Notes under the pieces: model-generated | Told to the model about the DNA's origin: nothing | The model's database searches: none | Seen by the model: the letters and a program-made list of their open reading frames with translations, nothing else | NCBI RefSeq assembly: GCF_002117445.1 | Contig: NZ_CP019937.1 | Location: 2,105,501-2,169,500, forward strand | Source of the DNA: Ketogulonicigenium robustum | GTDB lineage: Bacteria > Pseudomonadota > Alphaproteobacteria > Rhodobacterales > Rhodobacteraceae | Length of the DNA stretch: 64,000 bases | Direction: 5' to 3' | Made by a program: the position numbers and the translations under genes | Shown here: in pieces, positions 51,899-60,793 of the stretch | Position numbering within the stretch: the first letter of the stretch is position 1 | Layout: every line of letters starts with the position of its first letter

Positions 51899-52231
51899 TT
51901 GAGTGGGTTGTGTTTTTATGATACTGCAAAAATCCCGACCAATCTAAAAAGTCGAGAAAGGAGTGCGGATGGGCGTAATATATTATCTCAAATCCAGCAG
52001 TTGCTTCATAAGGTAGATGAAGCAATGCAGCAAGCAAAAGATTTGAAAAAATTAGAAAGGCAGCGAGATGCAGTAGCGGAACTTCTTATTCATAACTCAG
52101 CCTATATAGAGTTATTTATTAGGCTGGAAAACGAGATTGAAGCAGGTAAAGCTTATATATCTGCGAAGTCGAAGAAGGACACATTAGCATGCGCACGTGC
52201 AATTGCAGCACGTTACAAGGCGACAGCTTGA
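51899..52231 (+). CDS. Small coiled-coil protein of the mobile element (tentative)
   Basis: Up to 110 residues from a TTG at 51899; no ATG start with a good ribosome site exists before residue 43. The central part (NILSQIQQLLHKVDEAMQQAKDLKKLERQRDAVAELL) is a strong coiled coil, and the end KSKKDTLACARAIAARYKATA is basic. Codon use fits the element. It overlaps the integrase tail-to-tail by 19 bp. It could be an accessory mobilization or excision factor; no family recognised. Confidence 0.45.
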   Translation: MSGLCFYDTAKIPTNLKSRERSADGRNILSQIQQLLHKVDEAMQQAKDLKKLERQRDAVAELLIHNSAYIELFIRLENEIEAGKAYISAKSKKDTLACARAIAARYKATA

Positions 52232-53493
52232 AGCAATTCTTGCTTCTGGCTCAGACTGGCACCGTCCCCATAGCGTTCGCGCGTCAGGGCGTGGCCGAAT
52301 AAATCGCGGCGGATACGGTCATCGATACCCGCCGCGAGCATCCTATCCTCAAACGCATGGCGCAGCGAGTAGAGCACATGCTCCTCACTTTCCATCAGAC
52401 CGTTTTCCCTGAAATACTTGTTCACTGTAGCTGACAGGCTTGCGCTCTTCTTGCCGTAGCGAGGAAAGCCAGTAGGGAAAGCTCGCATCGCTTCAAGGGA
52501 CACTCCGAGCAGCGGGATGGTGCGCCGTGCATGCTTAGTCTTAAGCTGTCGGCCCTCCGGCTCAATCGAAATATGTGGCACGTTGTGATCCAAGTGAATG
52601 CAGTTCGCAGTAAGGGCTGCGATCTCGGAAGGGCGACACCCCGTGTTGACCATAATCAAAACTATGGCGCGGGCTTCATCGTTGAGATTCGCAAGGGCAT
52701 CGGGATGCAGGATGCGCTCTCTGATCCACTCCGTTGAGAATGGTGGCCTTGTCTTGGCATCGGTCGCTTTGAGCTTCAGATCGCCCAGCGGCAAATTCAA
52801 ACCAAGTCGCTTCATCTTATTAACAGTGCTCAGCACATCGCTCAGATGCCCGAGATCCTTGTTCGCAGAATTCGGTGTCAGTTCTTCCCGCTGGATCCGC
52901 TCAACCCACCACGCCCGAAATTCGAGCATGTCATCTGCGGTGATCGCGTCGATAGGCTTATCACCGATCACGGCGATGAAGTTGTTCACGGCCTTTACAC
53001 GGGGATTGCGCCAACGGCGCAGCTGATCATCCGACTTCACGAGCGTGCGGTCTTTTGCGAGCGTCCAGAATGCCTCGAGCGCGCTAGATACCGTCATCGT
53101 GGGTTGCGGCACGATCCCGAGGATCGCTTCCGCATCGGTCACATTGAAGATCTTGCTGGGGATCGCGGCATCCATCCGCTTGGCAAATTCGGCGTAGGGC
53201 AGCTTGGCGACGTCAGCGGCTGCTAAGTAGCTAAAGCCACGATTTGCAGCGAGTTCGCGTGCCATATCGAAGCGCGCCATTGCTTCACCGTCACGCCCAG
53301 TGAGCTTGATCTCCCAGCCTGCAACGAGCTCTGACCAGACCTTCACAGCCTTTTCTGAGGCCGCAGTGAGCGAATCCGTATGCAAGGACAGGTCGATAAA
53401 CGCGCGTCGCTCAATCGACTCATACCGACGCGGCACGCGTCGATACAGGTAGTAAGTGGAGCCGCGCAGGACAGGGGAGGGAATCTTTTTCAT
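52213..53493 (-). CDS. Tyrosine-recombinase integrase
   Basis: 426 residues. The N-terminus (SPVLRGSTYYLYRRVPRRYESIERRAFIDLSLHT) is the DUF6538-like arm domain of this integrase group; residues ~150-240 are the core-binding SAM-like domain. The catalytic domain shows Arg in TGCRPSEIAAL, the basic beta-hairpin TKHARRTIPLLG, YSLRHAFEDR (Arg ~378, with Tyr replacing the first His of the HxxR box), GH ~401 and the candidate nucleophile Tyr ~408 in RERYGDGAS. It lies about 150 bp from the tRNA-Arg(ACG) end that serves as att site and would catalyse integration and excision. Confidence 0.94.
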   Translation of the reverse strand: MKKIPSPVLRGSTYYLYRRVPRRYESIERRAFIDLSLHTDSLTAASEKAVKVWSELVAGWEIKLTGRDGEAMARFDMARELAANRGFSYLAAADVAKLPYAEFAKRMDAAIPSKIFNVTDAEAILGIVPQPTMTVSSALEAFWTLAKDRTLVKSDDQLRRWRNPRVKAVNNFIAVIGDKPIDAITADDMLEFRAWWVERIQREELTPNSANKDLGHLSDVLSTVNKMKRLGLNLPLGDLKLKATDAKTRPPFSTEWIRERILHPDALANLNDEARAIVLIMVNTGCRPSEIAALTANCIHLDHNVPHISIEPEGRQLKTKHARRTIPLLGVSLEAMRAFPTGFPRYGKKSASLSATVNKYFRENGLMESEEHVLYSLRHAFEDRMLAAGIDDRIRRDLFGHALTRERYGDGASLSQKQELLQAVAL

Positions 53494-53643
53494 GCCGCAA
53501 CGCTAGCGCGCAGAACGGCGCAAGCGCAATCACCCCGTAAGGGCGAATGTAGTGCGAAATGTAGGGTGAATTTGTTGTGAGGCATTTACCTCTAAAATTA
53601 AGTTATTTAATTTCAACGACTTAACAGCTTTCGCTGACATCTA

Positions 53644-53659
53644 AATGGCGGACTGGGGA
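53644..53659. repeat. attR within tRNA-Arg(ACG)
   Basis: AATGGCGGACTGGGGA, matching attL exactly. It covers the CCA, acceptor strand and the start of the T-stem on the minus strand, so integration rebuilds a complete tRNA. Confidence 0.85.
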
Positions 53660-53722
53660 GGATTCGAACCCCCGACCCCTTGATTCGTAGTCAAGTACTC
53701 TATCCAACTGAGCTACCAGTCC
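53646..53722 (-). tRNA. tRNA-Arg(ACG), integration site
   Basis: 77 nt with encoded CCA, minus strand. Acceptor GGACTGG/CCAGTCC with G73, D-arm TAGCTCAGTTGGATAGAGTA, anticodon stem CTTGA/TCAAG around CTACGAA (anticodon ACG), T-stem GGGGG/CCTCC around TTCGAAT. Its 3' end is the attachment site of the integrated element. The hairpin that probably terminated it now lies about 6 kb away. Confidence 0.96.
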
Positions 53723-53776
53723 GCTGTAGAGTGAGGCTGTTCTAACCGTGGGGGGCGGGGGCCGCAAGGGGAAAAG

Positions 53777-55291
53777 TCAGGCGCTTTTCGGTTCCGTGGC
53801 GGCAGGCTGTTCGGAGGGTATATCTGCGGCGGCGCCCTGCGTTCCGGCCTGTGGGGCCGGGTCTGCTTTGCCATCTGCGCCATTCGCGGGCTTGTCGTCA
53901 TCGGGCTTCTCGTCGGCGCGGTGCTTGGGCAGCGCGATTCGGAAGGTGGTGCCCGCGGCCGAAGTGTCGATCAGCTCGAGCCGGCCGCCATGGCCACGGA
54001 TCAGTTCGGCCGAGATAGTCAGGCCCAACCCAGCCCCGCCCTTTGTCGTGCCCCCTTGGAACGCTTGGAATAAATGCATACGGGCGCGTTCGGGCAGGCC
54101 GGGGCCGGTATCGCGGACGGTGATCCACCAGTAGTCGGTGTCCTCGGCGGCAGAAATGCCGATCTCGCCTGCCCGTTCGGTCGCGACGATGGCTTGGCGC
54201 GCGTTGCGGATCAGGTTCGAGAGAACACGGTGCAGTTGTTCGGCATCGGCCAGCAGCGTCATGTCGCCGGGGACATCTTCGGCGAAGGAAATATCGTGCT
54301 CGCCCGCGGCGAGGCGTTCGGCGTCGATCACCTCGGCCACAGCGACGGCCAGCGCGACGCGCGACAGGCGCGGCGGGGGTTCCTCGGCGCGACCAAAGGC
54401 CAGCGTGGTTTCGCAAAGATTGACGGCGCGCGTGATCGAGCCGACCAATTTCGGCGCAAGGCGCTGGACGGCGGGGTCGTTTGACGATTCGAGGCGGTCG
54501 GTGAACAGCTGCGCCGATGTGAGGATATTGCGCAGGTCGTGGCTGATCTTGGCGACCGCCGACCCCAGTTGGGCCAGACGGTCTTTCTGGCGCAGCAGGC
54601 TGGTGAGCTGGGTTTGCACATCGCGCAGGGCTTCCTCGGCCTCGCGCAGTTCGGTGACGCCTTGGCCGGGGGTGATAATGCGGCGGGCGTCTTCGGGGGC
54701 GGCGGCGTAGTCGCGCATGTGGCCGACCAGCTTTTTGATCGGCTGCAGCAGCAGGCCTTGCACCGCCAGCAGCAACAGCAGTGCCGTCATGACCGCCAAC
54801 GCTGCCGACAGCAGCAGCAGTTGCACCGCGTAATCCAACATGGCCGCGCGCAAAGGGCCCGATTCCATGGTGATCTCGATCATCTGGCCAGCATCGCGCA
54901 CGGGGTAGCCGATGACGCGGATAATGCTGTTTTGCGAATCGACCAACGCCATCAATGCATCGCGCACCAATTCGGGCTGCGTGGGGGCGCGAATGTCGAA
55001 TGTCGCTTTCACCGGGCCGGGCACAGGCGAGGACAGCACCAGTTGGCGCACATCGTTGCGGCGCAGGACGACGTTGAACACCTCGGCATTTTCCAGCAGT
55101 TCGGTCTGGACGTTGTCGGGGACATCGACATCCGCAAGCAGCGCTAGCGAGGCGATCTGCGCGCGTTCAAGTCGCAGCTTCAGATAATCGACACGGAAAC
55201 CCGTCACGGCTGGGACGAGAATCATCACCTCGGCCAGGACGACGAGCAAGCTCGTCAGTATTAAGAAGCGTCCCGAGAGAGACCTGAGCAT
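53777..55291 (-). CDS. Membrane sensor histidine kinase
   Basis: 504 residues from the second of two adjacent ATGs (55291), which gives better spacing to AGGGGAA than 55294. Helices at about 8-30 and 160-190 flank a periplasmic sensor of about 125 residues. A HAMP-like linker (LLLQPIKKLVGHMRDYA) and coiled coil follow. The phosphoacceptor box is SAVAKISHDLRNILTSAQLFTDRL. The ATPase has N-box LHRVLSNLIRNARQAI, G1 VRDTGPGLPERARMHLFQAF and G2 GGAGLGLTISAELIRGHGG. An acidic, Pro/Ala-rich tail of about 55 residues ends it. No response regulator is adjacent, so it is an orphan kinase here. Confidence 0.92.
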   Translation of the reverse strand: MLRSLSGRFLILTSLLVVLAEVMILVPAVTGFRVDYLKLRLERAQIASLALLADVDVPDNVQTELLENAEVFNVVLRRNDVRQLVLSSPVPGPVKATFDIRAPTQPELVRDALMALVDSQNSIIRVIGYPVRDAGQMIEITMESGPLRAAMLDYAVQLLLLSAALAVMTALLLLLAVQGLLLQPIKKLVGHMRDYAAAPEDARRIITPGQGVTELREAEEALRDVQTQLTSLLRQKDRLAQLGSAVAKISHDLRNILTSAQLFTDRLESSNDPAVQRLAPKLVGSITRAVNLCETTLAFGRAEEPPPRLSRVALAVAVAEVIDAERLAAGEHDISFAEDVPGDMTLLADAEQLHRVLSNLIRNARQAIVATERAGEIGISAAEDTDYWWITVRDTGPGLPERARMHLFQAFQGGTTKGGAGLGLTISAELIRGHGGRLELIDTSAAGTTFRIALPKHRADEKPDDDKPANGADGKADPAPQAGTQGAAADIPSEQPAATEPKSA

Positions 55292-55548
55292 CATTTCCCC
55301 TTGGCGGCGCGCGCACCCCCACATTGCACCGACGCGCGGGTTATTTCCAGTCCCCCATCAAATAGGTATGATCGTGCGCAGACCAAGTGCCGTGCCGCCG
55401 TTAAACGCGGGACATCAAAGGAATCGCACCAGATGCGCCCCATCCGGTTGACAGCCGGTCACGGCCCGCTTAAAGGACGGCACTTGAAAGAATTCGGCTG
55501 TGCGATTCCACTGGGTATGCGCATCGCCCCCTGTACCGGAGACGCGCG

Positions 55549-55683
55549 ATGAAACGCACATTTCAACCCTCGAACCGCGTTCGCAAGGCGCGCCATGGCT
55601 TCCGCGCACGCATGGCCACCAAGGCCGGCCGCAAGATCCTGAACGCCCGCCGCGCCCGCGGCCGCAAGGTTCTGTCGGCCTAA
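55549..55683 (+). CDS. rpmH: 50S ribosomal protein L34
   Basis: 44 residues: [19 protein letters not shown], then [25 protein letters not shown], a canonical L34. GGAG lies 8 bp before the ATG. First gene of the rpmH-rnpA-yidD cluster. Confidence 0.98.
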   Translation: MKRTFQPSNRVRKARHGFRARMATKAGRKILNARRARGRKVLSA

Positions 55684-55705
55684 TCGGCCGCCACAGTAAC
55701 TGGCT

Positions 55706-56212
55706 ATGACACCGCCGGTGCCCCTGTTGGATGGCCAGACGGCCTCCGTCAGGGGGTCGGCGGTTTTGTCGTCTGCGCCCCCCCGCCCTATCGAGGAGCC
55801 GCGCAGGCAGCCCAAGCTGCCGCCGCGCCCGAAGGTGCAGAAGTCGGGGCTGGCGATTATGACGCAGCGCCGCGACTTTCTTTTGGCAGCGCGCGCATTG
55901 CGGATGGGGCTGCCCGGTTTTCACCTGCAGGCCCGCAAGCGCGCCCCCGATGAAGGGGTTGGCGGCATCCGCGTCGGGTTTACCTGTTCCAAAAAGGTTG
56001 GCAATGCCGTGGCCCGTGGTCACGCCAAGCGCCGTTTGCGCGAGGTAGCGCGGGTCGTTTTGCCGACCGCAGGGCTGGACGGCTGGGATTACGTGCTGAT
56101 CGGCCGCGAAGGCGCCACCGCACGAGCCGATTTTCTGCAGATGCAAGCCGATCTGGCCCGCGCCGTAGCGCGCCTGCATACACAAGCGCCCCCCGAAGCG
56201 AGCGTCGCATGA
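55706..56212 (+). CDS. rnpA: Ribonuclease P protein component
   Basis: 168 residues from 55706. The conserved part begins at about residue 52 ([27 protein letters not shown]) and includes the RNR-type signature [25 protein letters not shown]. It binds RNase P RNA and aids tRNA 5' processing. The first 50 residues are a Pro-rich extension; an internal ATG at 55859 would give about 117 residues, nearer the usual size. Extended starts are often annotated in this family in Rhodobacteraceae, so the true start is uncertain. Overlaps yidD by 4 bp. Confidence 0.93.
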   Translation: MTPPVPLLDGQTASVRGSAVLSSAPPRPIEEPRRQPKLPPRPKVQKSGLAIMTQRRDFLLAARALRMGLPGFHLQARKRAPDEGVGGIRVGFTCSKKVGNAVARGHAKRRLREVARVVLPTAGLDGWDYVLIGREGATARADFLQMQADLARAVARLHTQAPPEASVA

Positions 56213-56472
56213 CCCCGCTGGCGCGCTTGTTCACCCTGCCCGTCAAAGCCTATCGCTTGGTGTTGTCGCCGTGGATCGGCAATGCCTGCCGCTTTCACCC
56301 GACCTGTTCCGCCTATGCGCTGGAGGCGTTGGAAAAGCACGGCGGGCTACGTGGCGGCTGGCTGACACTGCGCCGCTTGGCCCGTTGCCACCCGTGGGGT
56401 GGGTCGGGCATTGATAACGTTCCCCCGCCAAAGCCAAAGACACACAGCTGCAAGGGCGACCACCATGTTTGA
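56209..56472 (+). CDS. yidD: Membrane protein insertion efficiency factor YidD
   Basis: 87 residues, typical length. Family motif: [62 protein letters not shown], with the two conserved Cys pairs. It is thought to assist YidC/Sec insertion at the inner face of the membrane. ATGA overlap with rnpA; its last 8 bp overlap ttcA. Confidence 0.97.
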   Translation: MTPLARLFTLPVKAYRLVLSPWIGNACRFHPTCSAYALEALEKHGGLRGGWLTLRRLARCHPWGGSGIDNVPPPKPKTHSCKGDHHV

Positions 56473-57340
56473 CGACGACGATATCGCCGACGATATCCAC
56501 CCGCTGTTTTTCGGCGCCCCGAAAACCACAGAATTCAAGAAGTTGCGCAAGCGCATCGTGCAAAACGTGCGCGAGGCGATTGACCAATACGGCATGATCA
56601 AACCCGGCCAACGCTGGCTGGTGTGCCTGTCGGGCGGCAAAGACAGCTATACGCTGCTGGCCGTGCTGCACGAATTGAAATGGCGCGGCTTGCTGCCGGT
56701 GGATTTGCTGGCTTGCAACCTTGACCAAGGTCAGCCGAATTTCCCTGCTACGGTTCTGCCCGAATTCCTGACCAAGATGGGTGTCGAGCATCGCATCGAA
56801 TATCAGGACACCTATTCGATCGTCGTCGACAAGATCCCGCAAGGGCGCACGATGTGCGCGCTGTGTTCACGTTTGCGGCGGGGCAACCTGTATCGCATCG
56901 CGCGCGAGGAAGGCTGCAGTGCCGTCGTGCTGGGTCACCACCGCGATGATATTCTGGAAACCTTCTTTATGAACCTGTTCCACGGTGGACGGCTGGCGAC
57001 GATGCCGCCGAAGCTGCTGAACGAGGACGGCGATCTGTTCGTGTTCCGCCCGCTGGCCCATGTGGCCGAGGCGGATTGCGAAAAGTTTGCCAATGCGATG
57101 CACTACCCTATCATCCCGTGCGATCTGTGCGGTTCGCAAGAGGGGCTGCAGCGCCAGCAAGTAAAAGAGCTGCTGGACGGATGGGAGCGCAACAGCCCCG
57201 GCCGTCGTCAGGTGATGTTCCGCGCGCTGATGAATGCGCGCCCCTCGCATCTGCTGGACCCCAAGCTGTTCGATTTCATGGGGCTGACCCCTGGGCCGAA
57301 GATTGACGCTAACGACCGCGACGTGCCGAAACTGGGCTGA
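56465..57340 (+). CDS. ttcA: tRNA 2-thiocytidine(32) synthetase TtcA
   Basis: 291 residues from the ATG at 56465. PP-loop SGGKDS at about residue 55; the two CxxC motifs are [11 protein letters not shown] near 140 and CDLCGSQEG near 222, which hold an iron-sulfur cluster. [28 protein letters not shown] is the family core. TtcA thiolates C32 of certain tRNAs. It lies between yidD and yidC, an insertion into the usual rnpA-yidD-yidC order. Confidence 0.95.
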   Translation: MFDDDDIADDIHPLFFGAPKTTEFKKLRKRIVQNVREAIDQYGMIKPGQRWLVCLSGGKDSYTLLAVLHELKWRGLLPVDLLACNLDQGQPNFPATVLPEFLTKMGVEHRIEYQDTYSIVVDKIPQGRTMCALCSRLRRGNLYRIAREEGCSAVVLGHHRDDILETFFMNLFHGGRLATMPPKLLNEDGDLFVFRPLAHVAEADCEKFANAMHYPIIPCDLCGSQEGLQRQQVKELLDGWERNSPGRRQVMFRALMNARPSHLLDPKLFDFMGLTPGPKIDANDRDVPKLG

Positions 57341-57466
57341 AACCACCCCGGAAACGCGATAAACGGGGCAGAGAGACGGCGCGGGCCCGAAAGCGCTTGA
57401 CCTTTGACCCCTACGACTGTTGAACCGCGCTGACCCCTCTCTGCGCGACATGAGCAAGCAAGCCAC

Positions 57467-59302
57467 ATGCAAAACCAGAACAAGAACCTTATCCTCGCGA
57501 CTGTGCTCAGCCTTGCTGTGATCGTAGCGTGGACGTTTCTTTTCCCGCCCCAAGACCGTGCCAACGAGCCAGTGCCCGTCGCCGCCACGCAGACCGCCGA
57601 TCCGGCGCTGCCCGGCGTTGCCAGCAGCGAGGCTGGCAGCCTGGAGGCTGTGACGGACGCCGAAGCGGCCCCCACCCCCGATATGACCCAGCGGATCGCC
57701 ATCCAGACCCCGCGTCTGAGCGGCTCGATCTCGGTTTTGGGGGGGCGGATCGATGACCTGTACCTGAACGACTACCAAGAAACGATCGAGGAAGACTCGC
57801 CGACGGTGCGCCTGCTGCGCCCTGTGGGCGAGCGCGGGGCTTATTACGCGTCGTTCGGTTGGGCCGCAGCCGAGGGCATCGCCCCCGACGCCGTGCCCGG
57901 CCCCGATACGCTGTGGTCGCTGGAGGGTGATAACGACACGCTGACCCCGGGCAACCCGGTCACGCTGGCGTGGGACAACGGTGCGGGCCAAGTGTTCCGC
58001 ACCACGTTCAGCATCGACGAAAACTACATGTTCGATGTAGCACAATCGGTCACCAACATGGGCGAGGCGCCGATCGAGATGCGCCCCTATGGCCTGATCC
58101 GTCGCCACGGCAAGCCCGAGGGCCTGCGCGAGTTCTTTATTTTGAACGAGGGCATCGTGCGCATGGCCGATGGCCGCTTGGAAGAAATGAAGTATTCCAA
58201 GATGCCCGACATGAACGATTCCGAACTGGGCGTTCCGGCTGAAGTGGCCGAAGCGCAGGAATCGGGTTGGATCGGCTTTACCGACCACTACTGGATGACC
58301 ACGCTGATCCCGCAGCAGGGCACCGCGTTCCGTTCGGTTCAGAAATACCTGCCCAGCCGTGACCTGTATCAAGTCGAGGCCGTTATGGCGCGCCAAGACA
58401 TTCAAGCTGGCGGCGAGGTCAGCGTATCGACCCGTCTGTTCGCGGGCGCCAAAGAGTGGGCGACCATTCGCGAATACCAGAACGAAGGTGGCGTCGACCG
58501 CTTTGTCGACTCGATCGACTGGGGTTGGTTCTACTTCCTGACCAAGCCGATCTTTGCGCTGCTGCACTGGCTGAACCAGCACATCGGCAACATGGGGTGG
58601 TCGATCATCGCGCTGACGCTGATTCTGAAGGCGCTGGTGCTGCCACTGGCCTACAAATCCTATCTTTCGATGGCAAAGATGAAGGAATTGCAGCCCGAGC
58701 TGACCAAGCTGCAAGAGCGTCACAAGGACGACCGTCAGGCCCTGCAAGTCGGCATGATGGACCTGTACAAGAAGAACAAGGTGAATCCCGCTTCGGGCTG
58801 TTTGCCGATGATCGTGCAGATTCCGATCTTCTTCTCGCTCTATAAGGTGATTTTCGTCACGATCGAACTGCGCCATGCGCCGTGGGTTGCGTGGATCCAA
58901 GACCTTTCGGCCCCCGATCCGACGTCGATCCTGAACCTGTTCGGCCTGTTGCCGTGGGGCACGCCTGATCCGACCAGCTTCTTCTTCATCTTCTCGCTGG
59001 GCGTTCTGCCGATCTTCCTTGGCATTTCGATGTGGCTGCAACAGCGTCTGAACCCGACGCCGCCCGATCCGACGCAGCGCATGATTTTTGCGTGGATGCC
59101 GTGGGTGTTCATGTTCATGCTGGGCAGCTTCTCCTCGGGGCTGGTGCTGTACTGGATTGCGAACAACGTGATCACCTTCGTGCAGCAGTATTCGATCATG
59201 ACCTATCACGGGCACCGTCCGGATCTGTTCGGCAACATCCGTGGCTTGGTCGGCAAAAAGAAGGCGACTGACGGGCCTAAGGACAAGGCTGAAAAAGGAT
59301 AA
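57467..59302 (+). CDS. yidC: Membrane protein insertase YidC
   Basis: 611 residues, the gram-negative form. An N-terminal helix (NKNLILATVLSLAVIVAWTFLF) is followed by a large periplasmic domain of about 330 residues. The five-helix insertase core begins near residue 350 (WFYFLTKPIFALLHWLN) and includes GWSIIALTLILKALVLPLAYKSYLSMAKMKELQPEL and SGCLPMIVQIPIFFSLYKVIF. The conserved hydrophilic-groove Arg is in the TM2 region. The C-terminal tail is basic. It starts after a 126-bp gap that may hold its own promoter. Confidence 0.97.
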   Translation: MQNQNKNLILATVLSLAVIVAWTFLFPPQDRANEPVPVAATQTADPALPGVASSEAGSLEAVTDAEAAPTPDMTQRIAIQTPRLSGSISVLGGRIDDLYLNDYQETIEEDSPTVRLLRPVGERGAYYASFGWAAAEGIAPDAVPGPDTLWSLEGDNDTLTPGNPVTLAWDNGAGQVFRTTFSIDENYMFDVAQSVTNMGEAPIEMRPYGLIRRHGKPEGLREFFILNEGIVRMADGRLEEMKYSKMPDMNDSELGVPAEVAEAQESGWIGFTDHYWMTTLIPQQGTAFRSVQKYLPSRDLYQVEAVMARQDIQAGGEVSVSTRLFAGAKEWATIREYQNEGGVDRFVDSIDWGWFYFLTKPIFALLHWLNQHIGNMGWSIIALTLILKALVLPLAYKSYLSMAKMKELQPELTKLQERHKDDRQALQVGMMDLYKKNKVNPASGCLPMIVQIPIFFSLYKVIFVTIELRHAPWVAWIQDLSAPDPTSILNLFGLLPWGTPDPTSFFFIFSLGVLPIFLGISMWLQQRLNPTPPDPTQRMIFAWMPWVFMFMLGSFSSGLVLYWIANNVITFVQQYSIMTYHGHRPDLFGNIRGLVGKKKATDGPKDKAEKG

Positions 59303-59305
59303 CGA

Positions 59306-60067
59306 ATGGCCGTTGCGATGCAGGTGGTCGACCTTTGGCGCCACCCGATCAAGGCGCATGGACGTGAACAGGTGACCCTCGCCCGGCTGACCGCCGGCGA
59401 GGGTTTCCCCTTTGACCGGATCTGGGCCGTGGCGCATGATCTGTCGAAATACGACCCCGACCACCCTGCTTGGGTGTCTTGCGCCAATTTCCAGCGTGCC
59501 GCCCGCACTCCCGAAGTAATGGCCATCACCGCGCAGTTGGACGAAGGTAGCGGGCACATTACCCTGCAGCATCCGCGGATCGGCAGCTACCATCTGGTGC
59601 CCGAGGATGCCGTTTCTGTGGCGAGGTTTCTGGCGTGGCTGGCCCCGATCAGCCCGCAAGAACGCTTTCGCCCTGTCACCTTGGCGCGGGCGGGGCGCGC
59701 GATGACCGACACGGCCGAGCCAACGGTGTCGTTGAACTTCACCGCCTCGCTGGCGGATCTGTCGCGGCATATGGGGCAGGACCTGTCGCGGGACCGCTGG
59801 CGGGCGAATATCTGGGTCGACGGTTTGGCGCCGTGGGCCGAATTTGAATTGGTGGGTCGCCGCCTGCGTATCGGCACCGCCGAATGTTATGTGACCGAGC
59901 GTATCGGGCGCTGCGCGGCGACAATGGTGAACCCGCTGACGGGCGCGCGCGACGGCGATACGCTGCGGGCGCTGCGCGAAGTGGTGGGCGAACAGGATTT
60001 CGGCGTTTTCGTGACCGTCACACAGGACGGTACGGTACGCCCGGGCGATAAAATCGAGGTGCTATGA
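59306..60067 (+). CDS. MOSC domain-containing protein
   Basis: 253 residues, 3 bp after yidC. An N-terminal beta-barrel MOSC_N (VVDLWRHPIKAHGREQVTLARLTAGEGFPFDRIWAV) is followed by a MOSC core (VSLNFTASLADLSRHMGQDLSRDRWRANIWVDGLAPWAEFELVGRRLRIGTAECYVTERIGRCAATMVNPLTG) and the end VRPGDKIEVL. MOSC proteins handle sulfur or molybdenum-cofactor-dependent reactions; the specific role is unknown. Its stop overlaps the engB start by 4 bp. Confidence 0.9.
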   Translation: MAVAMQVVDLWRHPIKAHGREQVTLARLTAGEGFPFDRIWAVAHDLSKYDPDHPAWVSCANFQRAARTPEVMAITAQLDEGSGHITLQHPRIGSYHLVPEDAVSVARFLAWLAPISPQERFRPVTLARAGRAMTDTAEPTVSLNFTASLADLSRHMGQDLSRDRWRANIWVDGLAPWAEFELVGRRLRIGTAECYVTERIGRCAATMVNPLTGARDGDTLRALREVVGEQDFGVFVTVTQDGTVRPGDKIEVL

Positions 60068-60717
60068 TGCAGATGCAATTCACAGAGGCCCCCGCGCCCG
60101 ACGACATAACCGCCGAAAAGGGCCGCCTGCTGTTCGCGGGGCCGGTGGATTTCGTCAAAGGTGTGGTGGCGATGTCGGGCCTGCCGCCGGCAGATCGGGT
60201 CGAGATCTGCTTTGCGGGACGCTCGAACGTGGGGAAATCCTCGCTGATCAACGCGCTGACGGGGCGCAAGTCGCTGGCGCGGGCATCGAACACGCCGGGC
60301 CGCACGCAAGAGCTGAACTTCTTTGCCTTGGGCGAAGACCGCTACATGGTCGACTTGCCGGGCTACGGCTATGCCAATGCCCCCGTCGCAGTGGTCGAGA
60401 AGTGGCAGAAGCTGCTGAAGTCCTATCTGTCGGGGCGGCAGACGCTGCGCCGCGTCTTTGTGCTGATCGATTCGCGCCACGGAGCAAAATCCGTGGACGA
60501 GGAAATTCTGACGCTGCTGGATAAATCGGCCGTCACGTTTCAGGTTGTCATGACAAAGACCGACAAGGTCTCGCGCGCCGAGTTGGAGAAGAACGTCGCG
60601 CAGGTAAAAGCCGCGCTGGCCAAGCACCCTGCCGCCTACCCCGAACTGGTGCTGACATCATCGGAAAAAGGCGAAGGCGTGGCGACATTGCGCGCGATTA
60701 TTGCTGGGCTGACCTAG
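60064..60717 (+). CDS. engB: Ribosome-biogenesis GTPase EngB (YihA/YsxC)
   Basis: 217 residues. G1 AGRSNVGKSSLINALTG, G2/switch LARASNTPGRTQELNFF, G3 VDLPGYGYANAP, G4 VMTKTDK, G5 LTSSEKGEG. Essential GTPase for large-subunit assembly in many bacteria. Two adjacent ATGs (60064, 60067) are both possible; the first overlaps the MOSC gene stop. Confidence 0.96.
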   Translation: MMQMQFTEAPAPDDITAEKGRLLFAGPVDFVKGVVAMSGLPPADRVEICFAGRSNVGKSSLINALTGRKSLARASNTPGRTQELNFFALGEDRYMVDLPGYGYANAPVAVVEKWQKLLKSYLSGRQTLRRVFVLIDSRHGAKSVDEEILTLLDKSAVTFQVVMTKTDKVSRAELEKNVAQVKAALAKHPAAYPELVLTSSEKGEGVATLRAIIAGLT

Positions 60718-60793
60718 GGCTGGACTGATCAGACTTGGCATAGGGCTATCCGCACTTTAAGACGCGGGTGAAACATTCTGCCCCAGGGCCGCC

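Larger units (their letters stand above)
47690..53659. mobile_element. Integrative mobilizable element in tRNA-Arg(ACG)
   Basis: A 5,954-bp segment lies between two copies of AATGGCGGACTGGGGA; the right copy covers the 3' end of an intact tRNA-Arg(ACG) and the left copy is an orphan. It carries a tyrosine integrase next to the tRNA, a MobV-like relaxase, one unknown cargo gene, a small coiled-coil ORF and long stretches without genes. Base composition is clearly lower in GC than in flanking DNA. There is no type IV secretion system, so it would need a helper for transfer. No replication protein was recognised. The integrase-beside-tRNA layout is classic for genomic islands. Confidence 0.88.

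Noticed and set aside
51705-52037. 110-codon minus-strand ORF between relaxase and integrase
   Set aside because: It runs through the AT palindrome (reading CIYIIIYMQ) and opposes the relaxase tail; probably not a gene.
56867-59770. 967-codon open frame on the minus strand across yidC
   Set aside because: It is the antisense shadow of yidC and ttcA in GC-rich DNA; its translation is low-complexity (His, Arg, Gln) and matches no family, while the plus-strand genes are certain.
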